The position numbers and the translations under genes are program-made. Positions 17,733-28,536 of a stretch of DNA of 64,000 nt are shown piece after piece (the first letter of the stretch is position 1; every line of letters begins with the position of its first letter). A model generated the notes under the pieces. That model made no database searches and was not told the origin of the DNA. It saw nothing but the letters and a program-made list of their open reading frames with translations. The stretch comes from Methylobacterium sp. J-048. GTDB lineage: Bacteria > Pseudomonadota > Alphaproteobacteria > Rhizobiales > Beijerinckiaceae. Location of the stretch: NCBI RefSeq assembly GCF_022829515.1, contig NZ_JAKSYL010000150.1, positions 1 to 64,000 on the forward strand, given 5' to 3'.

Positions 17733-18257
17733 TCACGAATCGCGATTGCCAAACAGCATCTCGATCTCAGCCATCGGCTTGAACAGACGGCGGGGCTGAT
17801 CCGGCAGCCGAAGGAAGTCATGGCGTTCGTAGAACGAGGCCGCTCCTTCATCCTTCGCGTCGACCACCACCGCCAGGGAGGCCGTCTCGCTCCTGAGGCA
17901 GCGCAGCAGCGCATCCAAGAGGAGAAGCGTGCCGAACCCCTTGCCGCGCCGCGTCGCATCGACCGCCAGCCGGCCGAGCAACGTCGCCGGCAGGACAGGG
18001 TAGCGCGGCAGTTTCCTAACGAACGCCGCCGGCAATTCGGCAGCCCGGATCGCGGTGTTGGCGAGGGTGTAGAAGCCCAGGATGGCGGGTTCCGGAGGCT
18101 CCAGCAGGACATAGGGTGCCGCCACCCGGCGGCGCGCATCCTGACCGGCCTGCGAGCGGAGATAGCGATCGAGGGCATCGACGCCGCACGCGAAGCGGGA
18201 CCGATCGTGCCGCCCGGCATCGAAGAACTCGATGGCCGGCCTTGCGCCGACGGTCAC
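17733..18257 (-). CDS. GNAT-family toxin (TacT/AtaT-like acetyltransferase)
   Basis: A 174-residue acetyltransferase of the toxin branch of GNAT enzymes, which block translation by acetylating aminoacyl-tRNA. Visible landmarks: FACGVDALDRYLRSQAGQD (typical TacT start), LGFYTLANTAI, the acetyl-CoA loop RLAVDATRRGKGFGTLLLLDALLR (R/QxxGxG/A type), VVDAKDEGAASFYERHDFLRL, and FKPMAEI near the end. GTG 18257 overlaps the TGA of the upstream DUF1778 antitoxin gene (GTGA), indicating translational coupling. Codon use is similar to its neighbours. Confidence 0.88.
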   Translation of the reverse strand: MTVGARPAIEFFDAGRHDRSRFACGVDALDRYLRSQAGQDARRRVAAPYVLLEPPEPAILGFYTLANTAIRAAELPAAFVRKLPRYPVLPATLLGRLAVDATRRGKGFGTLLLLDALLRCLRSETASLAVVVDAKDEGAASFYERHDFLRLPDQPRRLFKPMAEIEMLFGNRDS

Positions 18258-18583
18258 GTCTCCGAGCCACCCATCAGCGTTCGGTACGTGGCGACGCGAT
18301 CCCGCATCCGCTCACTGGGTTCGCGCGGCGCGAGAAGCGCCTCCACGAAGGCGCGGGAATCCCGAACGCTGAGCTGGATTACCTCATGCTCCGCGATGGC
18401 GCGCTTGGCGGCATCCTGGACGCTCGTCAGGACGAAGTCGGTGATGCTGCGTCCTTCGAGCGCTGCGGCATGCGCGACGAGGGCCTTCTGCTCCGCCGTC
18501 ACGCGGGCCTCCAAGCGATCGGCTCGTCGCCGGATCTTCGGGCTGCCTTCCGACCGTCGAGCGTTGCGCATCGCCATCTCCAT
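18254..18583 (-). CDS. DUF1778 antitoxin of the GNAT module
   Basis: The cognate antitoxin: about 109 residues with an N-terminal basic/ribbon-helix-helix part (RLEARVTAEQKALVAHAAALEGRSITDFVLTSVQDAAKRAI) and an acidic, toxin-binding tail (RDSRAFVEALLAPREPSERM). This is the DUF1778 (TacA-like) pattern; the dimer normally represses its own promoter and neutralises the acetyltransferase. Start 18583 is the first of several closely spaced ATGs (18583, 18577). The stop overlaps the toxin start by four bases. Confidence 0.87.
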   Translation of the reverse strand: MEMAMRNARRSEGSPKIRRRADRLEARVTAEQKALVAHAAALEGRSITDFVLTSVQDAAKRAIAEHEVIQLSVRDSRAFVEALLAPREPSERMRDRVATYRTLMGGSET

Positions 18584-18734
18584 ACTGGCCCGGAATGTAC
18601 GGCCGGTGGCCGGCAATTTCGAGGGAAAACCGCTACGCGTCGCGGACCGTGGGGGATCTCGATAGCCGGGGCGGGGTCTGGTGTTCTCACGGCGCTCGGT
18701 TACATGCAGCGGGTATTAGACCTGCTTGCTCCCG

Positions 18735-18749
18735 GGGGAGGACGATTTG
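18735..18749 (+). promoter_or_regulatory. strong ribosome-binding site that fixes a TTG start for mrp
   Basis: gggggagga is followed after about five bases by TTG at 18747. It is the best Shine-Dalgarno in the neighbourhood and places the start within the conserved N terminus (xAITRDDVLRAL), so TTG 18747 is preferred over the other in-frame TTG at 18726. Confidence 0.7.
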
Positions 18750-19895
18750 GCGATTACCCGCGACGACGTGCTGCGCGCGCTCCAATCCGTCACCGTCGAT
18801 GCCGCCGGCACCACCCTGCCCGGCTCCGGGCGGCTGTCCCAGGTCGTGGTCGATCCGAGCAACCGGGTGATGTTCTCCATCCTGGTCGATCCGAGCGAGG
18901 CCGAGCGGTTCGAGCCGGTGCGGCGGCAGGCTGAGGGCTGCGTCCTGCAGATGCCGGGCGTCTCCGGCGTGTTCGCGAGCCTGACCTCCGAGCGCGGTCC
19001 GGGCATGCCGGCCCAGAGCGACGCCCCGCCCCGCCCGGTGACGCCGCCGCCGGTCGCGCCGCCGCGGCCGGGCGCGCCCCCGAACCAGGGGCCGCAGATC
19101 GCCGGCGTGCGCCACATCGTGGCGGTCGCCTCCGGCAAGGGTGGCGTCGGCAAGTCAACCACCGCCTGCAACCTCGCCCTCGCCCTCCAGGCGCAGGGCC
19201 TCAAGGTCGGCCTGCTCGATGCCGACATCTACGGGCCGTCGGTGCCAAAACTGTTCGGCCTGTCGGGCAAGCCCACCGTGGTCGACAACAAGGCCATGGA
19301 GCCGATGGTCGGCTACGGCCTGAAGGTCATGTCGATCGGCTTCCTGATCGAGCCCGAGACGGCGATGATCTGGCGCGGGCCGATGGTGCAGTCGGCCATC
19401 ACCCAGATGCTGCGCGACGTGCTGTGGGGCGAACTCGATGTGCTCATCGTCGACATGCCGCCGGGCACCGGCGACGCGCAGCTCACCATGGCCCAGGCGA
19501 CGCCGCTGTCCGGCGCCGTCATCGTCTCGACGCCCCAGGACCTCGCGCTGATCGATGCCCGCCGGGGCGTGACCATGTTCAAGAAGGTCGCGGTCCCGAT
19601 CCTCGGGGTGATCGAGAACATGGCGACCTTCGTCTGCCCGAATTGCGGCCACGCCTCGCACATCTTCGGGCATGGCGGCGCCCGCATCGAGGCGCAGCGC
19701 CTCGGCGTGCCGTTCCTCGGCGAGGTGCCCCTCGACATGACGATCCGGGAGACCTCGGATTCCGGCAGGCCCGTGGTGGCGACCGATCCGGACGGCCCGC
19801 ACGCCAAGATCTACCGCGACATCGCCGCGTCTCTGTGGGCGAACCTCTCGAGCGCCCCGGCCGGGCGCACCGCGCCCAAGATCGTCTTCGAGTGA
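18747..19895 (+). CDS. mrp: Mrp/ApbC iron-sulfur cluster carrier ATPase
   Basis: A cytosolic P-loop ATPase that binds and delivers [4Fe-4S] clusters. It has 382 residues: an N-terminal MIP18-like (DUF59) domain (about 1-95, VDPSNRVMFSILVD), a Pro-rich linker, then the Mrp/NBP35 ATPase with deviant Walker A GKGGVGKS (about 131-138), DADIYGPSVPKLFG, MPPGTGDAQLTMAQ and the cluster-binding CPNC pair (about 297-300) in FVCPNCGHASHIFG. It starts with TTG 18747, set by a strong Shine-Dalgarno. mobA follows after seven bases, probably in one transcript; both serve cofactor assembly. Confidence 0.95.
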   Translation: MAITRDDVLRALQSVTVDAAGTTLPGSGRLSQVVVDPSNRVMFSILVDPSEAERFEPVRRQAEGCVLQMPGVSGVFASLTSERGPGMPAQSDAPPRPVTPPPVAPPRPGAPPNQGPQIAGVRHIVAVASGKGGVGKSTTACNLALALQAQGLKVGLLDADIYGPSVPKLFGLSGKPTVVDNKAMEPMVGYGLKVMSIGFLIEPETAMIWRGPMVQSAITQMLRDVLWGELDVLIVDMPPGTGDAQLTMAQATPLSGAVIVSTPQDLALIDARRGVTMFKKVAVPILGVIENMATFVCPNCGHASHIFGHGGARIEAQRLGVPFLGEVPLDMTIRETSDSGRPVVATDPDGPHAKIYRDIAASLWANLSSAPAGRTAPKIVFE

Positions 19896-19902
19896 TTGTT
19901 TC

Positions 19903-20559
19903 TTGGTCGACCGCCCGCAGATCCTAGGCCTGATCCTGGCCGGCGGCCTCGGCCGGCGGATGGGCGGCACCGACAAGCCGCTGATGCGGCTGGGCGGGCG
20001 GACGCTGCTGGAGCGCGTGGTCGAGCGCCTCTGCCCGCAATGCGGGGCGGGGCTCGCACTCAGCGCCAACGGCGATCCGGCCCGGTTCGCCGGGTTTCCG
20101 GGGCCGGTGCTACCCGACACGGTGCCGGGTTTCCCGGGTCCGCTCGCCGGCCTTCTCGCGGGGCTCGACCACGCCGCCGCGCATCATCCGGTCGTGACCC
20201 ATGTCCTGAGCGTGCCCGGGGACGCGCCATTCCTGCCGGGCGATCTCGCCGTGCGGCTCGGATCGGCGCAGAAGGACGCGCCGATCGCGCTCGCCGCCTC
20301 GGGCGGGCGCGAGCACTACACCGTGGCGCTCTGGCCGGTCGGGCTGCGGGACGATCTGCGCCGCGCGCTGGGTGAGCGGGACGAGCGGCGGGTGGGGGCG
20401 TTCATCGCGCGTCATGGCGCGGCCATCGTGGAATGGCCCATCGGGCGGGTCGATCCGTTCCTGAACGTCAACACGCCGGAGGATCTGGCCACGGCAGCAG
20501 AACTCGAATTCAAGCCAGAACTTGCAGACCGTGCTTCCGAACGACTGCCAGAAGCTTGA
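19903..20559 (+). CDS. mobA: molybdenum cofactor guanylyltransferase MobA
   Basis: Transfers GMP from GTP to molybdopterin-Mo to form the bis-MGD/MGD cofactor. The 218-residue protein has the nucleotide-binding LILAGGLGRRMGGTDKPLMRLGG signature, LSANGDP, PVLPDTVPGFPGPLAGLLAGLDHA, VPGDAPFLP, and the C-terminal NVNTPEDLATA. TTG 19903 is the only start that keeps the nucleotide-binding strand intact. Its last 50 bases overlap the 3' end of the convergent HTH antitoxin gene; homologues usually stop soon after 'NTPEDL', so the tail may be acquired. Confidence 0.9.
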   Translation: MVDRPQILGLILAGGLGRRMGGTDKPLMRLGGRTLLERVVERLCPQCGAGLALSANGDPARFAGFPGPVLPDTVPGFPGPLAGLLAGLDHAAAHHPVVTHVLSVPGDAPFLPGDLAVRLGSAQKDAPIALAASGGREHYTVALWPVGLRDDLRRALGERDERRVGAFIARHGAAIVEWPIGRVDPFLNVNTPEDLATAAELEFKPELADRASERLPEA

Positions 20560-20833
20560 GCGCGGTGCCGCTGGGCTTCTTGGCGCCGGTTTCCCACTTC
20601 TCCACAGTGCTCTCGCTGGTGTTGAGATAGCGGGCGAAGTCCGGCTGGCTGACGTTGAGGCTCTCGCGCAACTGCTTGATCTGCGCGGGCTCGATCGCTG
20701 GCGGCACGGCGAGGCAGATCTCGTCGAAGCTGCGCATCGTTACCGCATCGGTCACGCCAACCGCGCGCAAGGCCATCGCGGTCGCATGGATCGACTCGAA
20801 GGCGTCGCTCTTAAAGGCCCGTTTCCCGGTCAT
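20510..20833 (-). CDS. HTH (XRE/NadS-like) antitoxin of RelE-type module
   Basis: A 107-residue DNA-binding antitoxin. A central helix-turn-helix (IKQLRESLNVSQPDFARYLNTSESTVEKWETGAKKPSGTALKLLAVV) follows an N-terminal part ending IEPAQ. This is the NadS/HigA-2 layout: toxin gene first, antitoxin second. The start (20833) lies inside the toxin gene's last codons (23-bp overlap), so translation is coupled. The 3' end overlaps mobA by 50 bp in the opposite orientation. Confidence 0.88.
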   Translation of the reverse strand: MTGKRAFKSDAFESIHATAMALRAVGVTDAVTMRSFDEICLAVPPAIEPAQIKQLRESLNVSQPDFARYLNTSESTVEKWETGAKKPSGTALKLLAVVRKHGLQVLA

Positions 20834-21197
20834 CGCAGATCTCCGTGATGTGGCCGGCCGCAATGAGCCGCGCAATGTCGGCATCCGTTGTCCTGCCGAG
20901 GTCCTTGGCGAGCAAGCGAAACGCCTTCAGCTCGTTGTCTTCGATGTTGGCGCGATCCTTTTTCGCGAACAGGTACTGATAGAGCCAGTAATGACCGATC
21001 TTGGCCAGTATGACGCTCCGGTGCATGTTTTTGTTCAAGCGCTTCTTGAAGACACCGCCGCCGAGATCGTCAGCCTGGCCGTGCTCGACCTCCAGGATCG
21101 CCGCGCACAAGTCTCGATCGGCGATATGAGCTTTCCGCGCCGTCTTGGCGAACCAAGCCGTCTTGAAGGTTCGCGCGCGTCTGCGAGATTCGGACAC
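20811..21197 (-). CDS. RelE/HigB-type toxin (DUF1044-like)
   Basis: A 128-residue RelE-superfamily toxin, probably an mRNA interferase on the ribosome. Motifs: FKTAWFAKTARKAHIADRDLCAAILEVEHGQADDLGGGVFKKRLN (the typical 'L.GG..K.R' strand), then HRSVILAKIGHYWLYQYLFAKKDRANIEDNELKAFRLLAKDLG. GTG start at 21197. Paired with the HTH antitoxin gene downstream in the 'reverse' HigBA order. Its GC content is lower than the flanking housekeeping genes, consistent with transfer. Confidence 0.87.
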   Translation of the reverse strand: MSESRRRARTFKTAWFAKTARKAHIADRDLCAAILEVEHGQADDLGGGVFKKRLNKNMHRSVILAKIGHYWLYQYLFAKKDRANIEDNELKAFRLLAKDLGRTTDADIARLIAAGHITEICDDRETGL

Positions 21198-21327
21198 GGA
21201 CGAAGCGTAGCGTTCCGTGCCGATGCTGCAAAGCTGAGACTCCGCAGCGCAGCCGACACGCCCCGATCTTCCGGGGCCGGCCGCCCACGCTCGCGATCAT
21301 CGCGGACACGGGCGGCCAGGTCTGAAA

Positions 21328-21789
21328 TTAAGCCGCCTCGCCCACGCTCGCCTTGACGATCTTGTCCGGGGAGCGCGGCGGCTCGCCCTTGTTGATCGTG
21401 TCGACCACGTCCATGCCCTCCACGACCTGGCCCCAGACCGTGTACTGCTTGTCGAGGAAGCGGGCGTCGTCGAAGCAGATGAAGAACTGCGAGTTCGCCG
21501 AGTGCGGGAAGTTGGTGCGGGCCATCGAGCAGGTGCCGCGCACGTGCGGCTCGGCGTTAAACTCGGCCTTCAGGTCCGGCAGCTCTGAGCCGCCCGAGCC
21601 GGTGCCGGTCGGGTCGCCGGTCTGGGCCATGAAGTTCTCGATCACCCGGTGGAACGGCACGCCGTCGTAGAAGCCCTGGGCCGCCAGCGTCTTGATCCGC
21701 TCGACATGGCCCGGGGCGAGGTCGGGGCGCAGCGCGATCACGACGCGGCCCTTGGTGGTCTCGAGGATGAGGGTTTCGGTGTCGGCCAT
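21328..21789 (-). CDS. ppiB: cytosolic cyclophilin peptidyl-prolyl isomerase
   Basis: Catalyses proline cis-trans isomerisation. The 153-residue single-domain cyclophilin has FYDGVPFHRVIENFMAQTGDPTGTGSGG, RGTCSMARTNFPHSANSQFFICFDD (active-site Arg, Phe and Gln) and QYTVWGQVVEGMDVVDTI. There is no signal peptide, so it is the cytoplasmic paralogue of the exported cyclophilin 600 bp away. Confidence 0.95.
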   Translation of the reverse strand: MADTETLILETTKGRVVIALRPDLAPGHVERIKTLAAQGFYDGVPFHRVIENFMAQTGDPTGTGSGGSELPDLKAEFNAEPHVRGTCSMARTNFPHSANSQFFICFDDARFLDKQYTVWGQVVEGMDVVDTINKGEPPRSPDKIVKASVGEAA

Positions 21790-21855
21790 GGTAGGTCCTT
21801 CCAGTTGGTGGGAATGTAGCGGCGCCCGCCCGATCCGGCGAGCGCGGCGAAACGG

Positions 21856-22353
21856 TCAGGCCGGCGGGCGGTAGACGAACCGCAGGGCCACCGGCCGCCC
21901 CGCGATCGCCCGGCCGAGGCCCGGGGTGATCTTGGCCGGCGTGCAGCCGGCGAGCGCGTCCAGGGTCGCCCGCATCAGGCTGCCGCGCTGGCCGCGCGCG
22001 AACCCCGCCGCGTAGGTGATCCGCGGCGGGCCGATCAGGCTGCCGTCGCGCCGCAGCGACAGCCGTGCGGTGATCTCGACGTCGTCGGACCCCGCTTCCG
22101 GCCGGCCGAGGCCGGCGGGCGGCTGCCAGCAGGCCGCCAGCACCAGATAGAGTTCGGCCAGGGTGTCGGCCGCCCGGGCCGGACGATGCGCGAGCGGCAC
22201 CGCGACGGTGCCCCGCAGGGTCTGCGGCAGGCTCAGCGGATAGCCGCCCCCGGGCTCGTACGCGTAGCCGCCATAGGCATAGAATCCGTCATAGGCGCGC
22301 GCCGCCGCCGGGGCGAGGGCGAGCGCGCCGAGGACGGCCAGCCGGCGCCACAT
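21856..22353 (-). CDS. exported hypothetical protein, TonB-C-like composition
   Basis: A 165-residue protein with a signal peptide (MWRRLAVLGALALAPAAARA), a Tyr/Gly-rich segment (YDGFYAYGGYAYEPGGGYP), then a domain containing LAACWQPPAGLGRPEAGSDDVEITARLSLRRDGSLIGPPRITYA and TLDALAGCTPAKITPGLGRAIAGRPVALRFVY. The latter resembles the periplasmic 'cell envelope/TonB C-terminal-like' domain (W.PP......V...I.L..DG.L...P). It sits between the two cyclophilin genes, which suggests a periplasmic folding or envelope context. The function is not recognised. Confidence 0.65.
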   Translation of the reverse strand: MWRRLAVLGALALAPAAARAYDGFYAYGGYAYEPGGGYPLSLPQTLRGTVAVPLAHRPARAADTLAELYLVLAACWQPPAGLGRPEAGSDDVEITARLSLRRDGSLIGPPRITYAAGFARGQRGSLMRATLDALAGCTPAKITPGLGRAIAGRPVALRFVYRPPA

Positions 22354-22362
22354 CGGCGGGCG

Positions 22363-22911
22363 CTACTTCGCCTTCTCGGCGAGCGTCATGCGGACGATCT
22401 TGTCCGGGTCCTGCACGGCGCCGCCCAGCGCGCCAGGGGCGGCCTTCTTGATCCTGTCGAGCACGTCGAGCCCGTCCGTGACGTTGCCCACGACGGTGTA
22501 TTGCTTGTTCAGGAACGGCGCGTCGCCGAGGCAGATGAAGAACTGCGAGTTGGCCGAGTTCGGGTCCGACGAGCGCGCCATGCCCACGGTGCCGCGGCGG
22601 AACTCGGCGGTCTGCGAGAACTCGCCCGGGATGTTCGGCAGGCTGGAGCCGCCGGTGCCGTTGCCCTTCGGGTCGCCGGTCTGCGCCATGAAGCCGTCGA
22701 TCACCCGGTGGAACTTCAGGCCGTCGTAGAAGCCCTGGGAGACCAGCGTCTTGATCTGCTTCACGTGCTTCGGAGCGAGGTCCGGCCGCAGCATGATCGT
22801 GATGCGCCCGTCCTTGGTCTCGAGATAGACCGTGTTGGCGTCGGCGGCCCGGGCGGCCGGGACGGAGCCGAGCGTGAGGGCGAGCGCGAGGAGGGCGTGG
22901 CGGCGGTTCAT
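22363..22911 (-). CDS. ppiA: periplasmic cyclophilin peptidyl-prolyl isomerase
   Basis: A 182-residue cyclophilin with a signal peptide (MNRRHALLALALTLGSVPAARA); the twin Arg suggests Tat or Sec export. The mature domain has FYDGLKFHRVIDGFMAQTGDPKGNGTGGS, RRGTVGMARSSDPNSANSQFFICLGDAPFLNKQYTVVGNV and IVRMTLAEK. It is a clear paralogue of the cytoplasmic gene at 21328. It lies nine bases upstream of the envelope-like unknown gene, likely in one transcript. Confidence 0.94.
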   Translation of the reverse strand: MNRRHALLALALTLGSVPAARAADANTVYLETKDGRITIMLRPDLAPKHVKQIKTLVSQGFYDGLKFHRVIDGFMAQTGDPKGNGTGGSSLPNIPGEFSQTAEFRRGTVGMARSSDPNSANSQFFICLGDAPFLNKQYTVVGNVTDGLDVLDRIKKAAPGALGGAVQDPDKIVRMTLAEKAK

Positions 22912-22938
22912 CGGGTTCCTTCCAGAAACGTCAGGGGA

Positions 22939-23442
22939 TCAGGCGGTGGCGGCGAAGCGCTGCCGGAGGCGGTCGGCGACGGCCGCGGGCACGAAGGGCG
23001 AGACGTCCCCGCCCATGCCGGCGATCTGGCGCACCAGCGTCGCGGTGATCGGGCGCGCCTGCGTCGAGGCGGGCAGGAACACGGTCTGCACCCCGGGCGC
23101 CATGGCGCCGTTCATGCCGGCGAGCTGCATCTCGTAGTCGAGATCCGTGCCGTCGCGCAGGCCGCGGATGAAGATCGAAGCCCCACAGCGCCGTGCCGCC
23201 GAGACCGCGAGGTCCGCGAACGTCGCGATCTCCAGCGTCGCGCCCTCGGCCTGCGCCACCGGCCCGCAGGTCTCGGCGAGCAGGGCGGCGCGCTCCTCGG
23301 CCGAGAACAGCGGCGCCTTGCCGGGATGGACGCCGATGGCGATCACGAGGCGGTCCACCAGCCGGCAGGCCTGGCGGACCACGTCGAGATGGCCGTTCGT
23401 GACCGGATCGAACGAGCCGGCATAGAGGGCGGTGCGGGTCAT
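22939..23442 (-). CDS. coaD: phosphopantetheine adenylyltransferase
   Basis: Transfers AMP from ATP to 4'-phosphopantetheine, the penultimate step of coenzyme A synthesis. The 167-residue protein has [18 protein letters not shown] (the nucleotidyltransferase T/HxGH motif), [31 protein letters not shown] and [31 protein letters not shown]. The usual ISSTLVR loop is ITATLVR. The ppi genes follow it and gyrA precedes it on the same strand, an order common in alphaproteobacteria. Confidence 0.96.
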   Translation of the reverse strand: MTRTALYAGSFDPVTNGHLDVVRQACRLVDRLVIAIGVHPGKAPLFSAEERAALLAETCGPVAQAEGATLEIATFADLAVSAARRCGASIFIRGLRDGTDLDYEMQLAGMNGAMAPGVQTVFLPASTQARPITATLVRQIAGMGGDVSPFVPAAVADRLRQRFAATA

Positions 23443-23503
23443 CGAGGCCCGACCTAGAGCATTTTTGCGCGGGACGGAACCTCGGGGTGCGCGGGCCGAA
23501 GCC

Positions 23504-26287
<2,784 letters not shown>

Positions 26288-26463
26288 GGAAGTACCCGTT
26301 ATCAGGCCCGGAGGGGCGGTGCTGGCGACCGTCCCGGTGACGCGCGGAGCGCCCGGACGGCCTTGCGGAACAGCAGTGATATCAGGTGGTTAAATAAGCT
26401 TTTCCGCGCCCGCGCACAAGGCTGCGCCCCGGACCGTTCCGGCCGGGGCGCGGGCTGCACGCT

Positions 26464-26766
26464 TCAGTAGAACGTCGGGTGCCGCGGGCCGAAATGGCGG
26501 CGATACGCGATGGGCCGCCGGTGCCCGTGGTGACGGTGCCAATGGTGGCGGCGGTGCCAGAAATGGCGCCGGTGATGCCAGTGGCGCCGCCAATGATGGT
26601 GCCGGTGCCAGTGGCGTCGGTAGTGCCAGCGGGCGAGCTGCACCGCCGGAGCGGGCGCCGCAGCCTCGGCGGCGGCCGGGACCGGCAGGGGCGCCGCCCG
26701 CGCGGGGGCGCCGGCAAGGCCCCCGATCAGCGCGGCGAGCAGGACCAGGATAGGCCAGGGTCGCAT
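26464..26766 (-). CDS. small exported His/Arg/Trp-rich protein
   Basis: A 100-residue protein with a signal peptide (MRPWPILVLLAALIGGLAGAPARA) followed by an Ala/Pro linker and a tail of WHYRRHWHRHHHW-like repeats, about a third histidine, ending in PRHPTFY. Such tails could bind divalent metals, heme or acidic polymers in the periplasm; small His-rich exported proteins are common in Methylobacterium-like genomes without known function. A GC-rich hairpin follows the stop (gcgccccgg/ccggggcgc, about 26425-26453). Confidence 0.7.
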   Translation of the reverse strand: MRPWPILVLLAALIGGLAGAPARAAPLPVPAAAEAAAPAPAVQLARWHYRRHWHRHHHWRRHWHHRRHFWHRRHHWHRHHGHRRPIAYRRHFGPRHPTFY

Positions 26767-26992
26767 CGTCTCTCTCCCGTGTGAGCCCCCGGCGGCGCGC
26801 AGCCGATCCGGGCCGGCACGAACCGCGCGCCGCAGGCAGGAACCGCCAAGGTCGGCAAACGGTTCGATCCGCTCTGACTGCGCAGACGGACAGGGTTACC
26901 GGGACCTCCTGTCTCGTTTCCCTTGCGCGCGGCGCCGGAAAACCCAATTCGGGCGGCAGCACTCCCGTTTCCCGCGCTGTCCAAGAGCCTCC

Positions 26993-27844
26993 ATGCCGTT
27001 CGCCCTTCCTAACGCCCTCCGAGCCTTCTTGCCGCGCCGCTTCCGCGACCGTCGCCCGCGGGTCGCCGTGGTCCGGCTCTCCGGCACGATCGGGGCGGTC
27101 TCGCCGATCCGCCCGGGACTCTCGATCGGCGGCGTGGCGGGCAGCCTGGAGCGGGCCTTCACGATGCCCGGCATCAAGGCGGTGGCGATCGTGATCAACT
27201 CGCCGGGCGGCGCGCCGGCGCAGTCGCACCTGATCCACCGCCGCATCCGGGCGCTGGCCGAGGAGAAGAAGCTCCCGGTCGTGGCCTTCGTGGAGGATGT
27301 CGCGGCGTCGGGCGGCTACATGATCGCCTGCGCGGCCGACGAGATCGTCGCCGACCCGACCTCGATCGTCGGGTCGATCGGCGTGGTCTCCGCCGGCTTC
27401 GGTTTCCAGGGCCTCCTGGAGAAGATCGGCGTCGAGCGCCGGGTGCACACCCAGGGCGAGGCGAAGTCGATGCTCGACCCGTTCCGCCCGGAGGACCCGG
27501 CCGACGTGGAGCGCCTGAAGCGCCTCCAGGCCGACATCCAGGACCTGTTCACCGGCCTCGTCACATCCCGGCGCCCGACCCTGTCGACATCCGAAAACCT
27601 GTTCACCGGCGCGGTCTGGACCGGCCGCCAGGCGCTGCCCCTCGGGCTGGTCGACGCGCTCGGCGACGTGCGTTCGACCATGCGGGCGCGCTTCGGCGAC
27701 ACGGTCGACCTGCGGCTCGTCGCCGAGGCCAGAGGCGGGCTCCTGTCCCGCCTGCTGCGCCGGGGCGGGGCGCCCGGCGGGATCGCCGAGGGCGCGATGG
27801 CCGCGCTGGAGGAGCGCGCCGCCTTCGCCCGCTTCGGGCTGTGA
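26993..27844 (+). CDS. sppA: S49 family peptidase (SppA/SohB-like)
   Basis: A short signal-peptide-peptidase-type serine protease, 283 residues. The core has VRLSGTIGAVSP, VAIVINSPGGAPAQSHLIHRRI, VVAFVEDVAASGGYMIACAADEIVADPTSIVGSIGVVSAGFGFQGLLEKIGVERRVHTQGEAKSMLDPFRPE. Ser106 (ASGGY) is the likely nucleophile and Lys158 (GEAKSML) the general base. There is no clear membrane anchor, only a basic N terminus, so it may act in the cytosol or at the membrane surface. It precedes the AT-rich region of the FIST chemoreceptor. Confidence 0.92.
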   Translation: MPFALPNALRAFLPRRFRDRRPRVAVVRLSGTIGAVSPIRPGLSIGGVAGSLERAFTMPGIKAVAIVINSPGGAPAQSHLIHRRIRALAEEKKLPVVAFVEDVAASGGYMIACAADEIVADPTSIVGSIGVVSAGFGFQGLLEKIGVERRVHTQGEAKSMLDPFRPEDPADVERLKRLQADIQDLFTGLVTSRRPTLSTSENLFTGAVWTGRQALPLGLVDALGDVRSTMRARFGDTVDLRLVAEARGGLLSRLLRRGGAPGGIAEGAMAALEERAAFARFGL

Positions 27845-28128
27845 CGCCGGGGCGTCGATTCTTCGACACGCGCAGGGTGCGGGCTCGTCTCCCTGGGCGA
27901 CCCGCGATTGACGCATAATCAAAGATTGCACGGGTTATAATGATATCTCGGCGTGCATCTATAGGGTCGAGTTTGCATGCTTGATGCCCAGATAAGCATA
28001 AAACGGGCAAAAAGCTCACAGTTGTCATAAATATTTGTTTTAAAACCGATGTATATTGTATTGATTGGGCGCAGGCGTTGCCTTGATTCAATTTTATTAA
28101 TCTGTATGATGTCAACAATAGAGCAATT
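27845..28128. promoter_or_regulatory. AT-rich region upstream of the FIST chemoreceptor
   Basis: Bases 27961-28140 are about 37% GC by hand count, against roughly 70% in nearby genes. The region contains several TATA-like and ATTTTATTAA-like tracts but no gene that I can support. It is probably an extended promoter/regulatory zone for the downstream chemoreceptor. Confidence 0.45.
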
Positions 28129-28536
28129 TTGATTTCGGTGACTAAATTGTTCAATCGGCGTAAGCAGCATACGCCCGTCGAAACGGCGGCGCCGCAGGAT
28201 GGTGTCTTTGCACCCTCAGGGGATTACTCCTCGGATACTCCGGCCGAATACATGCGTGTTTTGGATGCGGATGCCAGCTTGTCTGGTATCGACGACGCCT
28301 CGTTCCGGTTCGGGGATACCGCAGCCGCCCTCGTGATCGCCTATCTCTCGCCGCATGTCGATTTCCGGAGAATCGTCACGCAACTCGCCGCCAAGGCGGG
28401 GACCACGCCGGTCGTCGCCGTGACGACGGCGGGCGAATTGTCCAATCCGGCGGCTCGCGCTTGTACCATCCCGCGCCCGAGACCTGGGGGACCGTGGTCG
28501 TCCAGGTGCTCTCGGCCGGGCTCGTCGGCCGGGTGA
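28129..28536 (+). pseudogene. 5' part of FIST-domain chemoreceptor, out of frame with the rest
   Basis: This frame encodes a plausible receptor N terminus (ISVTKLFNRRKQHTPV, or GTG 28138), then the start of a FIST sensor domain (FGDTAAALVIAYLSPHVDFRRIVTQLAAKAGTTPVVAVTTAGELS). After about 28445 it becomes Arg/Pro-rich nonsense and stops at 28536, while the FIST domain continues in the frame two bases over (GGSRLYHPAPETWGTVVVQVLSAG). A one-base loss or two-base gain near 28441-28457 explains this. It could be a real mutation, programmed slippage or a sequencing error. Confidence 0.7.

Noticed and set aside
17278..17799. Possible small genes between the stress-protein gene and the GNAT toxin gene
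   Set aside because: Open frames on both strands are low in complexity and overlap known genes; no ribosome site or domain supports them.
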